Notes: generated by a model not told the origin, from the sequence alone. Positions 16,980 through 26,619 are shown, counted from the first letter of the stretch. The stretch: DNA of 64,000 bases from Mycobacterium sp. ITM-2016-00316 (GCF_002968335.2 NZ_CP134398.1:5332001-5396000); one strand, 5' to 3'. Numbers and translations are program-made.

Positions 16980-17909
16980 TCAGCGGGCCTCGCTCAACGA
17001 TGCGGCCAGCACCGCACGACCGGCGGCGATGATCGAATTCAGCTGGGCAAGGTCATCGGCGTGCGGCATCACCAGCGGCGGACGCACCGGACCCGCAGGC
17101 ACGCCCTCCATGGTCACGCCTGCCTTGACCAGCGAGACGGCGTAGCCGGGAACGGTGTCGCGCAGCTGGACCAGCGGGATGAAGAAGGCGTTGAGCAGCG
17201 CGTCGGTCAGCGCGGTGTTCCCGGATTCCAGTGAGTTGTAGAACGCCAGCGCCAGGTCGGGCGCGAAGGCGAACGTCGCCGACGAGTACAGCGGCACGCC
17301 GATGGCGCGGAACGCCAGCTGGGTGGTCTCGGCGGTGGGCAGACCGTTGAAGAACAGGAAGTCGGGGTCGACCTCGCTCTTCACCGCCGCCACGATGCGC
17401 GCCACCTGGTCGAAATTGCCGGTGCCGTCCTTGAATCCGATGACGTTTCCGATCTTGGCTACGGCGACGGCGGAGGCCTCGGTGAACTTCGCGTTGTTGC
17501 GGTTGTAGACGATGACCGGCAGGTCGGTCGCCCCGGCGACGGCGGCGACGAAGTCGACCAGACCGGGCTGCGGTACCTCGACGAGGTAGGGCGGTAGCAG
17601 CAGCAGGCCGTCGGCGCCGGCTTCCTGCGCGGTGACGGCGAAGCGCTTGGCCTGGGCCACTGAGCCACCCGCACCGGCGTACACCGGGACGCGGCCGGCG
17701 ACGACCTTGACCGCGGTGGTGACGATGTCGCGGAACTCGTCCTCGTCGATGGCGTGGAATTCGCCGGTGCCGCAGGCGATGAAGATCCCGCCGGGGCCGG
17801 CCTCCAGACCCTTGGTGAGGTGGGCGGCCAGGGCGTCGAGATCGACGGCACCGGATTCGGTGAAGGGCGTGACGGGAAAGAACAGGACGCCGTCAAAGTT
17901 CGGACGCAT
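16980..17909 (-). CDS. kdgD: 5-dehydro-4-deoxyglucarate dehydratase (decarboxylating)
   Basis: A 309-residue DapA/NAL-superfamily TIM-barrel enzyme that converts 5-dehydro-4-deoxy-D-glucarate to 2,5-dioxopentanoate with loss of water and CO2. The Schiff-base Lys is in 'VIGFKDGTGNF', the conserved Tyr in 'VIVYNRNNAKF', and the phosphate-like carboxylate loop in 'FIACGTGEFHAI'. It lies between the aldehyde dehydrogenase gene and the enolase gene on the same strand with gaps of 33 and 2 bases. That supports an operon for the whole aldarate-to-2-oxoglutarate route. Confidence 0.92.
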   Translation of the reverse strand: MRPNFDGVLFFPVTPFTESGAVDLDALAAHLTKGLEAGPGGIFIACGTGEFHAIDEDEFRDIVTTAVKVVAGRVPVYAGAGGSVAQAKRFAVTAQEAGADGLLLLPPYLVEVPQPGLVDFVAAVAGATDLPVIVYNRNNAKFTEASAVAVAKIGNVIGFKDGTGNFDQVARIVAAVKSEVDPDFLFFNGLPTAETTQLAFRAIGVPLYSSATFAFAPDLALAFYNSLESGNTALTDALLNAFFIPLVQLRDTVPGYAVSLVKAGVTMEGVPAGPVRPPLVMPHADDLAQLNSIIAAGRAVLAASLSEAR

Positions 17910-17942
17910 GGGCGGGCCTTTCGAGTGTGGTGTGGGTGTGTG

Positions 17943-19532
17943 TCAGTCTTGGGAGAGTCGGCCGTCGACGCGACGCCAGATCTGCTCGGGGTTCCCGTCG
18001 GCAATGGCGCTGGGCAGCAATGTCTTCGGGACGTCCTGGTAGGCGACCGGACGCAGGAAGCGCTCGATGGCGCGGGCCCCGACCGAGGTGGTCCGGGAAT
18101 CCGAGGTGGCGGGGAACGGGCCTCCGTGCACCATGGCGTGGCACACCTCGACACCGGTCGGCCAGCCGTTGAACAGAATCCGGCCCGCCTTGAGTTCGAG
18201 CAGCGGCAGCAACTCGCGTGCGGCGTCGAGATCGGAGTCGTCGGCGTGCACGGTCGCAGTCAGCTGACCCTCGATGCCCTGGGCGACAACGGCAACCTCC
18301 GCCGCGTCGGCGCAGCGCACGATCAGACTCGTCGCCCCGAACACCTCGGCCTGCAGGTCCTCCGACGCCAGGAAGCTCTTCGCATCGGTGGTGAAAAGTG
18401 CGGCCTGGCCGCAGGTTTCACTTCCTTCGACGCCGCGCGCGACCAGCGCGGCGGCGGCCGCCAGCGACTCCACGCCGGACGCGTAGCTGCCGGCGATGTT
18501 CGGCGTGAGCATCGGGGTGGCGGGGGCGGCCGAGACGGCCTCCCGGGCGGCGGCGACGAAGGCGTCCAGGCCGGGGCCGTCGACGGCGATGACCAGGCCC
18601 GGGTTGGTACAGAACTGGCCCGAGCCCATGGTGAGCGAGCCGATGAACGCCGTGCCGAGTTCGGCGCCGCGGGTGCTCAGCGCCCCGTCGAGCAGGAACA
18701 CGGGGTTGATCGAGCTCATCTCGGCGTAGACCGGGATGGGTTCGGGCCGCGCCGCGGCAGCGGCGACCAGAGCCGTTCCGCCGGTGCGGGATCCGGTGAA
18801 GCCGACGGCCTTGATCCGCGGATCGGTGACCAGATCGATGCCCAGTCCCGGACCGCTGCCGAACAGCAACGAGAAGGTGCCCGCGGGCAGGCCGCTCTCG
18901 GCGACGGCGTCGGTAATGGCCCGCGCGACGATCTCGGAGGTGCCGGGGTGCGCGTCGTGACCCTTGACGACCACGGGGCACCCGGCGGCCAGCGCCGAGG
19001 CGGTGTCACCGCCGGCGACGGAGAACGCCAGCGGGAAGTTCGAGGCGCCGAACACCGCGACCGGGCCCAGCGGGATGAAACGCTGACGGATGTCGGGGCG
19101 CGGCAGCGGCGCACGATCGGGCAGCGCGTTGTCGATGCGGGCGCCGTTCCAGCTGCCCTCGCGCAGCACTTCGGCGAACAGCCGCAGCTGGCCGGTGGTG
19201 CGCCCGACCTCGCCGGTGATGCGGGCCTGTGGCAGACCGCTCTCGGCGACGGCGCGGGCGATCAGGGTTTCCTTGACCGCTTCGATGCGCGCGGCGATTG
19301 CCTCGAGGAACTGGGCGCGCTGCTCGGACGTGGTGGCCCGGTAGACCGGGAACGCGGCGGCGGCCGCGGCGGCGGCGGCCTCGACGTCGGCGCTGTCGCC
19401 GTGCCGGTAGGCCGGTTCGAGCGGTTGACCGGCGGCGGGGTCGAATCCGCGGATCTCGGCACCGGTTCCGCTGACGGGCGATCCCGCGATGATCATCTGT
19501 CCGGTCAGCTGATGGGCGAGGGTGGCAGTCAT
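17943..19532 (-). CDS. 2,5-dioxovalerate (2-oxoglutarate semialdehyde) dehydrogenase
   Basis: A 529-residue aldehyde dehydrogenase that would oxidise 2,5-dioxopentanoate to 2-oxoglutarate, feeding the TCA cycle. The catalytic Cys is in 'SGQFCTNPG', the general-base Glu in '[11 protein letters not shown]', and the cofactor loop in 'GFTGSRTGG'. The length and the extended N-terminal segment ('[20 protein letters not shown]') fit the long KGSADH group. The ATG at 19532 is preferred over one nine codons earlier because AAGG precedes it. It is the first gene of the leftward kdgD operon. Confidence 0.9.
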   Translation of the reverse strand: MTATLAHQLTGQMIIAGSPVSGTGAEIRGFDPAAGQPLEPAYRHGDSADVEAAAAAAAAAFPVYRATTSEQRAQFLEAIAARIEAVKETLIARAVAESGLPQARITGEVGRTTGQLRLFAEVLREGSWNGARIDNALPDRAPLPRPDIRQRFIPLGPVAVFGASNFPLAFSVAGGDTASALAAGCPVVVKGHDAHPGTSEIVARAITDAVAESGLPAGTFSLLFGSGPGLGIDLVTDPRIKAVGFTGSRTGGTALVAAAAARPEPIPVYAEMSSINPVFLLDGALSTRGAELGTAFIGSLTMGSGQFCTNPGLVIAVDGPGLDAFVAAAREAVSAAPATPMLTPNIAGSYASGVESLAAAAALVARGVEGSETCGQAALFTTDAKSFLASEDLQAEVFGATSLIVRCADAAEVAVVAQGIEGQLTATVHADDSDLDAARELLPLLELKAGRILFNGWPTGVEVCHAMVHGGPFPATSDSRTTSVGARAIERFLRPVAYQDVPKTLLPSAIADGNPEQIWRRVDGRLSQD

Positions 19533-19621
19533 GGCCTTAACGCTAAGACGCCGATCCATTCATGTCCAAGACCGATTCAGCGCCAACTAATGCAGTGGAT
19601 GAATCAATCTATGGCCCTGCG
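19533..19621. promoter_or_regulatory. Upstream region of the aldarate degradation operon
   Basis: This 89-base gap should carry the leftward promoter. An inverted pair ATTCAT (19558-19563) and ATGAAT (19599-19604) is visible, as well as a GTTAAGG stretch near the dehydrogenase start. No CRP-like or GTGTTGGAC box was seen here. The 135-residue hypothetical gene ends immediately to the right. Confidence 0.3.
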
Positions 19622-20029
19622 CTAGGCGCAGATTCGGCGGCGCTGCTCGAGAACCGCCAGCACGGTACGGCCGATCTCAGCCAGGTCCAGCGGTGTGGCG
19701 CTCGGCGGTGACGCGACGCCCACCAGCGTGACGCCGTCGGCCACCCCGGCGGTCTCGATATCGGCGATCAGACCGGCCAGCCCGCGCACGGTCCCCGCAT
19801 AGCGCACACCGCGGCCGGACTCGTCGGCGCCGAACGAGGCACAGGCGGCACGCACATCCCCGGCCACCGCCACGGTGACGTCCAGGATCACCGCCACATC
19901 GGCGTCGTCATCGCGGAGCCGGGCCCGGGTCCGGCGGGCTTGCTGCAGGTCGGCGGCGGCCACCCGGACCACCGGCTCGGGACCGCAGGTCAGTTCACTC
20001 CACGCTTCATCCGCCACGAATAACCGCAC
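19622..20029 (-). CDS. Hypothetical protein, 135 residues
   Basis: I do not recognise a characterised family. The protein starts 'MRLFVADEAWSEL' and is mostly short alternating hydrophobic strands and helices. Its C-terminal part, 'DGVTLVGVASPPSATPLDLAEIG', vaguely resembles the end of luciferase-like flavin oxidoreductases, which could mean it is a remnant or a small stand-alone relative. There are no membrane helices or signal peptide. It is divergent from the Pls-like NRPS gene (121-base gap) and upstream of the aldarate operon on the same strand, 89 bases away. High-GC codon use matches its neighbours, so it looks like a real gene. Confidence 0.6.
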   Translation of the reverse strand: MRLFVADEAWSELTCGPEPVVRVAAADLQQARRTRARLRDDDADVAVILDVTVAVAGDVRAACASFGADESGRGVRYAGTVRGLAGLIADIETAGVADGVTLVGVASPPSATPLDLAEIGRTVLAVLEQRRRICA

Positions 20030-20150
20030 CCCGCCACGCTACGAAGAGGGGCGCGAGCGGCCCATGGTTGCGATCAGCACGACGTGAACGCAACATGGCG
20101 GGGCAGCGCGCCGCGCGCGGGCCGGTCGGGTGGCTTAGTAGTTTGTAACA

Positions 20151-23100
20151 GTGACAGCGGAGCCCGGGCAGGCCATACCTCCCCAGTACCTACTTTCCCC
20201 GGCGGCAGCTCCCCCGCGGACCCTGATCGACGTCCTCTACGACACCGCGAACCGTTTCCCGGATGCCCCCGCGATCGATGACGGCGACGTGCAGCTGACC
20301 TATTCGGAACTGGTCAGCGATATCGAAGAGAGCGTGCAGTGGCTCGCCGCCCGCGGCGTCGGCCGCGGCGATCGCGTCGGCATCCGGATGGCCTCGGGCA
20401 GCTACGCGCTCTACACCGCGATCCTGGCCACCCTTGCCACCGGGGCCGCCTACGTCCCGGTCGACGCCGACGACCCCGAAGAACGGGCCGCACTCGTGTT
20501 CGGGGAGGCGCAGGTGGTGGCCATCATCACCGACGCGGGCCTGGTGCGCGGCCCGGGATCCTCGCGCGGCTGGCGAGCGGCGGCACCGCTGACCCGCGAT
20601 GACGCCTGGATCATCTTCACCTCCGGATCGACCGGTACACCCAAGGGTGTGGCGGTCACCCACCGCAACGCGGCCGCCTTCGTCGACGCCGAGGCCCGGA
20701 TGTTCCTCGCCGGCGCGCCGCTGGGCCCCGGTGACCGGGTGCTCGCCGGGCTGTCGGTCGCCTTCGACGCATCCTGCGAGGAGATGTGGCTGGCCTGGCG
20801 CCACGGCGCCTGCCTGGTGCCCGCTCCGCGGTCGCTCGTGCGCAGCGGTATGGACCTGGGTCCGTGGCTGGTGACCCGCGACATCACCGTCGTCTCGACC
20901 GTCCCGACCCTGGCCGCGCTGTGGCCCGCCGAGGCGCTGGAAGCCGTCCGGCTGCTGATCTTCGGCGGCGAGGCCTGCCCACCCGAACTGGCCGAACGCC
21001 TCGCCGTCGACGGTCGCGAGGTATGGAACACCTACGGCCCCACCGAGGCGACCGTGGTGGCCTGCGCGGCGCCGCTGGACGGAAGATCCGCGGTGAGCAT
21101 CGGGCTGCCGCTGGCCGGCTGGGACCTCGTCGTCGTCGACAAGGACGGGCTGCCGGTCGGGCTGGGCGAAACCGGCGAACTCGTCATCGGCGGTGTCGGG
21201 CTGGCCCGGTACCTGGACCCCGAGAAGGACGCCGAGAAATACGCACCGATGCCGACGCTGGGCTGGGCACGCGCCTACCGCAGCGGGGACCTGGTGCGGC
21301 TGGAGGCCGACGGCCTGTACTTCCAGGGTCGCGCCGACGACCAGGTCAAGGTCGGTGGACGCCGCATCGAACTGGGCGAGGTGGACGCCGCGCTGGTGAA
21401 CCTGCCCGGCGTCAGCGGCGGGGCGGCCGCGGTGCGCCGTACCACCAGCGGCACTCCCCTGCTGGTCGGCTACATCGCCAGTGCCGATCCGGGCTTCGAC
21501 GTGGCCGCGGCCCGCACCGCGCTGTCGGAGGCCCTGCCCGCGGCGTTGGTGCCCCGACTGGTCCTGCTCGACGAACTGCCCACCCGGACCTCGGGCAAGG
21601 TCGACCGCAACGCGCTGCCGTGGCCCCCGCCCGGAGCAGCCGCGGAGGAGGAACCCGACCTCGGCGGCACCATGGGCTGGCTGGCCGGCCTGTGGCGCGA
21701 TGTGCTGGCCGCGGCGGTGGATGGCCCGGAGGCCGATTTCTTCGCCCTCGGCGGTGGATCCCTGTCGGCCGCGCAACTGGTCACCGCGGTCCGCGGACGC
21801 TACCCGCAGGTGACCGTCGCCGATCTGTACGACCACCCCCGGCTCGGCTCACTGGCCGGTTACCTCGACGAGCTGGCCCCGCCGCCGGAGGTGGTGCGCC
21901 GCGATGTGAAGCCGACACCGGTGCTGACCCAACTGGCGCAGGTGGCGATGTCGTTGCCGCTGGCGACGCTGACCGGCCTGCAGTGGGTGATCTGGCTGGC
22001 GATCCTCAACAACATCGCGGCCGCCACCGAGCTGGTGCCGTGGGCGGCAACGGCGAACTGGTGGTGGATCGTCGCCGGCTTCCTGCTCTTCATCACCCCG
22101 CCGGGCCGGATGGGCATCGCCGTACTCGGCGCCCGCACCCTGCTGTCGGGATTGCAGCCGGGCAGCTACCGCCGCGGCGGTAGCGAGCATCTGCGCGTCT
22201 GGTTCGCCGAGCGACTGGCCGAGGCCAGCGGTGCGGAGAATCAGGCCGGCGCCCCGTGGCTGGTGTATTACGCTCGCGCCCTTGGCAATACGGTCGGCAA
22301 AGGGGTCGACCTGCACTCGGCGCCGCCGGTCACCGGCATGCTGACCCTGGGCCACCGTTGTTCCATCGAACCCGAGGTCGACCTGACCGGACACTGGATC
22401 GACGGCGACGTGTTCCATGTCGGACCGATCACCGTCGGCAACGACTCCACCATCGGCGCGCGCACCACCCTCTTCCCGGGCGCGGTCGTCGGCAAGAACG
22501 CCGATGTCGCCGCGGGCTCCGGCGTGGTCGGCAAGGTGAAGAACGGCCAGTACTGGAAGGGTTCGCCGGCAGCGAAATCCGGTAAGGCACGCCACCCCTG
22601 GCCGCAGGAGCGGCCCGGCCGCGCACCGGTGTGGGTGGCCTTCTACAGCGTGACATCGATGCTGCTGGGTGGGCTGCCGCTGGCCGCGCTGGCCGCCGGG
22701 CTCGCCGTGCTTGGCTGGGCCATCCGCGGCACCGCCACCCCGGCCGACGCCCTGCTCCCCGCCCTGGCCTGGACACCGGTGGCGGCACTGGTGGCAATGG
22801 TGGTGTACGCGGGGCTGACGGTGATCGGGGTGCGCCTGCTCTCGGCAGGCCTGACCGAGGGCTATCACCCGGTGCGCAGCCGCGTCGGCTGGCAGTTGTG
22901 GGCCACCGAGCGGCTGATGGATGCCGCGCGCAACTACCTGTTCCCCATCTACGCCAGCCTGCTGACACCGTGGTGGCTACGCCTGCTCGGCGCGAAAATC
23001 GGTAAGGACACCGAGATCTCGACAGCGCTGCTGACCCCGAAGTTCACCGAGGTGCAGGACGGCGCGTTCCTGGCCGATGACACCATGGTGGCCTCCTACG

Positions 23101-24035
23101 AACTCGGCGGCGGATGGATCCACGTCGCGAAGGCGACGATCGGCAAACGCGCATTCCTCGGCAACTCCGGCATCACCCAGCCGGGACGCCGGGTCCCCGA
23201 CGACGGTCTGGTGGCGGTGCTGTCGGCGGCACCGCACAAGTCCAAGGCCGGCTCGTCGTGGCTGGGCAGCCCGCCGATCCGGTTGCGCCGCAAACCCACT
23301 ACCGCCGATGTGATCCGCACCTTCAATCCGTCGGTCAAGCTGCGGGTGATGCGCTCGGCCGTGGAGACCTGCCGCCTCATCCCGGTCATCGTGACCTTCG
23401 CGATCGGCGTCGCGGTGCTGGCCGCGCTGCACCAGCTGGCCGATGCCATCGGCTACGGCTGGACCGCGCTGGCCGGCGGGCTGGTGCTCCTGATCGCCGG
23501 AGCGGTGGCCGGAGCCATCGCGGTGGCGGCGAAATGGCTTGTGGTGGGCCGTATCGACGCCATCGAGCACCCGTTGTGGTCATCGTTCGTGTGGCGCAAT
23601 GAGGTCTCGGACACCTTCGTGGAGACGGTGGCCGCACCGTGGTTCGCCCGGGCCGCCACCGGCACTCCGGTGATGAACATCTGGCTGCGCGGGCTCGGTG
23701 CGAAGATCGGCCGCGGGGTGTGGTGCGAGACGTACTGGCTGCCCGAGGCGGACCTGATCACCCTGGGCGACGGCAGCACCGTCAACCGCGGCTGCGTGGT
23801 GCAGACCCACCTCTTTCACGACCGGATCATGCGGATGGACACCGTCATCCTCGACGAGGGCGCGACACTGGGCCCGCACTGTGTGGCTCTGCCGGCATCG
23901 CGGATCGGCGAGGGCGCCACCGTCGGACCGGCATCGCTGGTGATGCGCGGTGACGAGGTGCCGCGGTGGACCAGGTGGCAGGGCAACCCGATTGCGCCGT
24001 GGACGATCAAACGGCCGAAGAAGCACGACCGGTGA
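20151..24035 (+). CDS. Pls/PosA-family single-module non-ribosomal peptide synthetase with membrane domain
   Basis: A 1294-residue protein with the architecture of Streptomyces epsilon-poly-L-lysine synthetase (about 1319 residues). An adenylation domain spans about residues 20-505, with A3 'FTSGSTGTPKG' near 156, A5 'NTYGPTEAT', A7 'YRSGDLV', A8 'KVGGRRIELGEV' and A10 'SGKVDRNALP' with Lys483. A thiolation domain carries 'LGGGSLSA' with Ser537 for phosphopantetheine. Six membrane helices lie in three pairs (about 590-660, 825-885, 1065-1115), alternating with three tandem left-handed beta-helix-like domains (about 680-820, 895-1055, 1120-1290). No condensation or thioesterase domain is present. 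In Pls the tandem domains join activated amino acids into an isopeptide chain. The start is GTG at 20151; the stop overlaps the next gene as GTGA. The amino acid used cannot be stated. Confidence 0.9.
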   Translation: MTAEPGQAIPPQYLLSPAAAPPRTLIDVLYDTANRFPDAPAIDDGDVQLTYSELVSDIEESVQWLAARGVGRGDRVGIRMASGSYALYTAILATLATGAAYVPVDADDPEERAALVFGEAQVVAIITDAGLVRGPGSSRGWRAAAPLTRDDAWIIFTSGSTGTPKGVAVTHRNAAAFVDAEARMFLAGAPLGPGDRVLAGLSVAFDASCEEMWLAWRHGACLVPAPRSLVRSGMDLGPWLVTRDITVVSTVPTLAALWPAEALEAVRLLIFGGEACPPELAERLAVDGREVWNTYGPTEATVVACAAPLDGRSAVSIGLPLAGWDLVVVDKDGLPVGLGETGELVIGGVGLARYLDPEKDAEKYAPMPTLGWARAYRSGDLVRLEADGLYFQGRADDQVKVGGRRIELGEVDAALVNLPGVSGGAAAVRRTTSGTPLLVGYIASADPGFDVAAARTALSEALPAALVPRLVLLDELPTRTSGKVDRNALPWPPPGAAAEEEPDLGGTMGWLAGLWRDVLAAAVDGPEADFFALGGGSLSAAQLVTAVRGRYPQVTVADLYDHPRLGSLAGYLDELAPPPEVVRRDVKPTPVLTQLAQVAMSLPLATLTGLQWVIWLAILNNIAAATELVPWAATANWWWIVAGFLLFITPPGRMGIAVLGARTLLSGLQPGSYRRGGSEHLRVWFAERLAEASGAENQAGAPWLVYYARALGNTVGKGVDLHSAPPVTGMLTLGHRCSIEPEVDLTGHWIDGDVFHVGPITVGNDSTIGARTTLFPGAVVGKNADVAAGSGVVGKVKNGQYWKGSPAAKSGKARHPWPQERPGRAPVWVAFYSVTSMLLGGLPLAALAAGLAVLGWAIRGTATPADALLPALAWTPVAALVAMVVYAGLTVIGVRLLSAGLTEGYHPVRSRVGWQLWATERLMDAARNYLFPIYASLLTPWWLRLLGAKIGKDTEISTALLTPKFTEVQDGAFLADDTMVASYELGGGWIHVAKATIGKRAFLGNSGITQPGRRVPDDGLVAVLSAAPHKSKAGSSWLGSPPIRLRRKPTTADVIRTFNPSVKLRVMRSAVETCRLIPVIVTFAIGVAVLAALHQLADAIGYGWTALAGGLVLLIAGAVAGAIAVAAKWLVVGRIDAIEHPLWSSFVWRNEVSDTFVETVAAPWFARAATGTPVMNIWLRGLGAKIGRGVWCETYWLPEADLITLGDGSTVNRGCVVQTHLFHDRIMRMDTVILDEGATLGPHCVALPASRIGEGATVGPASLVMRGDEVPRWTRWQGNPIAPWTIKRPKKHDR

Positions 24036-25372
24036 CGCCCGCCAAGAAAGCTGCCCGCAAGGCGGCACACCAACCCCCGGTCATCGACCCCTACCTGCCC
24101 CGCAACGGTAACTTCGGCTACCGGGTGTCGCGGTACGAATTGGATCTCGAATACAAGGTGGCGATCAACCGTCTCGCCGGGACCGTCACGATCACCGCGG
24201 CGACGCTGGCCGCCCTGCGCACCTTCACCCTGGACCTGTCCGACGCGCTGTCGGTGTCGAAGGTGACGGTCAACGGCCGGCGCCCCGCCCAGTTCCGGAC
24301 GTCGGCGGGCAAGCTACACATCACGCTCGGCGCCACGCTGCCCGCCGGTGCGGCGATGACCGTCGCGGTCCGCTACGGCGGAACCCCCAAGCCGCTGCGA
24401 ACCCTATGGGGCGAGGTCGGTTTCGAGGAGCTGTCCAACGGCGCCCTGGTGGCCGGACAGCCCAACGGCGCGGCCTCCTGGTTCCCCTGCGACGATCATC
24501 CGGCCGCCAAGGCCAGCTTCCACATCCGGATCAGCACCGAAAGCCCGTACTACGCGCTGGCCAACGGTGAACTGCTGTCCAAGCAGGTGCGGGCCAGCTT
24601 CACCACCTGGGTCTACGAGCAGACCGAGCCGACCTCGACCTACCTCATCACCCTGCAGATCGGCGAGTACAACCGCCACCGGCTGCAGAAGAGCCCGGTA
24701 CCCATGCACGCCGTCCTCCCGGACCGGTTGCGGCGCAACTTCGAACACGATTTCGGCCGGCAGCCCCAGATGATGAAGCTGTTCACCCGCCAGTTCGGCC
24801 CCTACCCGCTCGCGGGCGGTTACACCGTCGTCGTCACCGATGACGATCTGGAGATACCACTTGAGGCGCAAGGGCTTTCGATATTCGGAGCCAACCATTG
24901 CGACGGCAGGCGCAGCGCGGAGCGGTTGATCGCCCACGAACTCGCCCATCAGTGGTTCGGCAACTCGGTGACGGTGCGCCGCTGGCGTGACATCTGGTTG
25001 CACGAGGGATTCGCCTGCTATGCGGAGTGGCTGTGGTCCGAGGAGTCCGGCGGCCCCAGCGCCGACGAGCGGGCGCGGTCGTATCACCGCAGGCTGAAGG
25101 ACTCACCCCAGAACCTGCTGCTGACCGACCCGGGCCCGGCCGATATGTTCGACGACCGGGTGTACAAACGGGGTGCGCTCACCCTGCATGCGCTGCGCGG
25201 CGTGATCGGCGACGACAACTTCTTTGCGCTGCTTCGTGATTGGACCACCCGGTACCGGCACAGCACAGCCGTCACCGATGACTTCACCGGCCTGGCTGCC
25301 AATCACGCCGACGTGTCGCTGCGCACACTGTGGGACCGCTGGCTGTACTCCAAGGACGTACCGGACCTGTGA
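24032..25372 (+). CDS. M1-family zinc metallopeptidase (aminopeptidase)
   Basis: A 446-residue M1 peptidase with the zinc motif 'HELAHQWFG' at about residues 302-310 and the third ligand Glu in 'WLHEGFACYAEW'. It has the N-terminal beta-sandwich and the catalytic domain but not the large C-terminal helical domain, as in short actinobacterial members. The family exopeptidase motif GxMEN is replaced by 'LEAQG' near 276. No signal peptide is seen; the N-terminus is Lys/Ala-rich. The GTG start at 24032 overlaps the NRPS stop. In Streptomyces, an aminopeptidase of this kind degrades epsilon-poly-lysine, which suggests turnover of, or self-protection from, the NRPS product (inferred). Confidence 0.88.
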   Translation: MTPAKKAARKAAHQPPVIDPYLPRNGNFGYRVSRYELDLEYKVAINRLAGTVTITAATLAALRTFTLDLSDALSVSKVTVNGRRPAQFRTSAGKLHITLGATLPAGAAMTVAVRYGGTPKPLRTLWGEVGFEELSNGALVAGQPNGAASWFPCDDHPAAKASFHIRISTESPYYALANGELLSKQVRASFTTWVYEQTEPTSTYLITLQIGEYNRHRLQKSPVPMHAVLPDRLRRNFEHDFGRQPQMMKLFTRQFGPYPLAGGYTVVVTDDDLEIPLEAQGLSIFGANHCDGRRSAERLIAHELAHQWFGNSVTVRRWRDIWLHEGFACYAEWLWSEESGGPSADERARSYHRRLKDSPQNLLLTDPGPADMFDDRVYKRGALTLHALRGVIGDDNFFALLRDWTTRYRHSTAVTDDFTGLAANHADVSLRTLWDRWLYSKDVPDL

Positions 25373-26619
25373 CCGACGCCAGCGCGGCGGTGCCGGCCCG
25401 CGGTCCGGTGACGCGGGGAAGCGTCGCCCGCGTCGGGGTCGCCACCGCACTGTCCGCGCTGTGCGGGTACGCCGTGCTCTATCTGGCCGCCCGTGACCTG
25501 GACCCGGCCGGGTTCTCCCTGTTCGGGGTGTTCTGGGGGGCGTTCGGGCTGGTCAGCGGCGCCGCCAACGGCCTGCTGCAGGAATCCACCCGCGAGGTCC
25601 GCGCGATGCGCGGGCAACACCGTCCCGCCGCCACCACGCGGCCCATGCGGATCGCCGCCGTCGTCGGCATCGGCTCCGCGGTGCTGATCGCGGTCACCGC
25701 GCCGCTGTGGTCGGCCCGGGTGTTCACCGAGGACCAGGTGCTGAGCGTGGTCCTGTTGAGCATCGGGCTGGCCGGATTCTGCTTGCACGCAACGCTGCTC
25801 GGGATGCTCGCCGGGGTGGACCGCTGGACGCAGTACGGGTCGCTGATGGTGACCGATGCGGCGTTTCGGGTGGCGATCGCCGCAACCGCCTTCGTGCTGG
25901 GGTGGGGGCTGGCGGGTTTCCTGTGGGCCACCGTCGCCGGGTCGGTGGCCTGGCTGATCCTGTTGGCGCTCTCGCCGGCGACTCGCGACGCGGCCCGGCT
26001 GACGGCCGCGGGCAGCGCCCGTACCTTTCTGACCGGAGCCTTCCACTCGGTGGCCGCGGCCGGCGCCAGCGCCGTCCTCATCATGGGTTTCCCGGTGCTG
26101 CTCAAGGCCACCACCGGTGAACTCGGCGCGGCAGGGGGCGTGGTGATCCTGGCGGTGACGCTCACCCGGGCACCGCTGCTGGTACCGCTGACCGCCATGC
26201 AGGGCAACCTGATCGCGCACTTCGTGGACCAGAGCCACCGTCGTCTGCGGGCGCTGGTGGTGCCGGCCGTGGCGGTGACCACGATCGGCGGCCTTGGTGT
26301 GGTAGCCGCCTGGTCGGCCGGACCGTGGCTGCTGCGCAGCGCCTTCGGCCCCGACTATCAGGCCGCGGGCGGGCTGCTGGCCTGGTTCACCGCGGGTGCA
26401 GTGGCCATCGCCCTGCTCACCCTCACCGGTGCGGCTGCCGTCGCGGCGGCGCTGCACCGCGCGTATGCGGCGGGGTGGGTTGGCGCCACGCTGGCCGCGG
26501 TGGCGCTGCTGCTCCTCCCGCTGGACCTGGAGACCCGGACCGTCATCGCGTTGTTGTGCGGGCCGATCGTGGGCATCGCCGTGCACCTGTACGCACTCGC
26601 CGCGGCCGATCGCGGGTAG
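25369..26619 (+). CDS. Polytopic membrane protein, polysaccharide flippase (Wzx/MATE)-like
   Basis: A 416-residue membrane protein with about 12 hydrophobic helices spread over the whole length and no large soluble domain. The opening 'VARVGVATALSALCGYAVLYLAARDLDPAGFSLFGVFWGA' pattern and the internal arrangement fit the MOP superfamily (Wzx-like flippases). The GTG start at 25369 overlaps the M1 peptidase stop as GTGA, so all three genes are translationally coupled. A flippase or exporter for the NRPS product, or for a lipid-linked intermediate, is a sensible guess but unproven. A relationship to the mycobacterial Rv3630 membrane protein is possible from synteny. Confidence 0.75.
   Translation: MTDASAAVPARGPVTRGSVARVGVATALSALCGYAVLYLAARDLDPAGFSLFGVFWGAFGLVSGAANGLLQESTREVRAMRGQHRPAATTRPMRIAAVVGIGSAVLIAVTAPLWSARVFTEDQVLSVVLLSIGLAGFCLHATLLGMLAGVDRWTQYGSLMVTDAAFRVAIAATAFVLGWGLAGFLWATVAGSVAWLILLALSPATRDAARLTAAGSARTFLTGAFHSVAAAGASAVLIMGFPVLLKATTGELGAAGGVVILAVTLTRAPLLVPLTAMQGNLIAHFVDQSHRRLRALVVPAVAVTTIGGLGVVAAWSAGPWLLRSAFGPDYQAAGGLLAWFTAGAVAIALLTLTGAAAVAAALHRAYAAGWVGATLAAVALLLLPLDLETRTVIALLCGPIVGIAVHLYALAAADRG

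Noticed and set aside
15145..19625. Two plus-strand frames of more than 600 codons across the aldarate operon
   Set aside because: They are antisense to the enolase, kdgD and aldehyde dehydrogenase genes, which have clear catalytic motifs.
20190..21836. 548-codon minus-strand frame within the NRPS gene
   Set aside because: It is a shadow of the adenylation domain; its codons are those expected from third-position GC bias.
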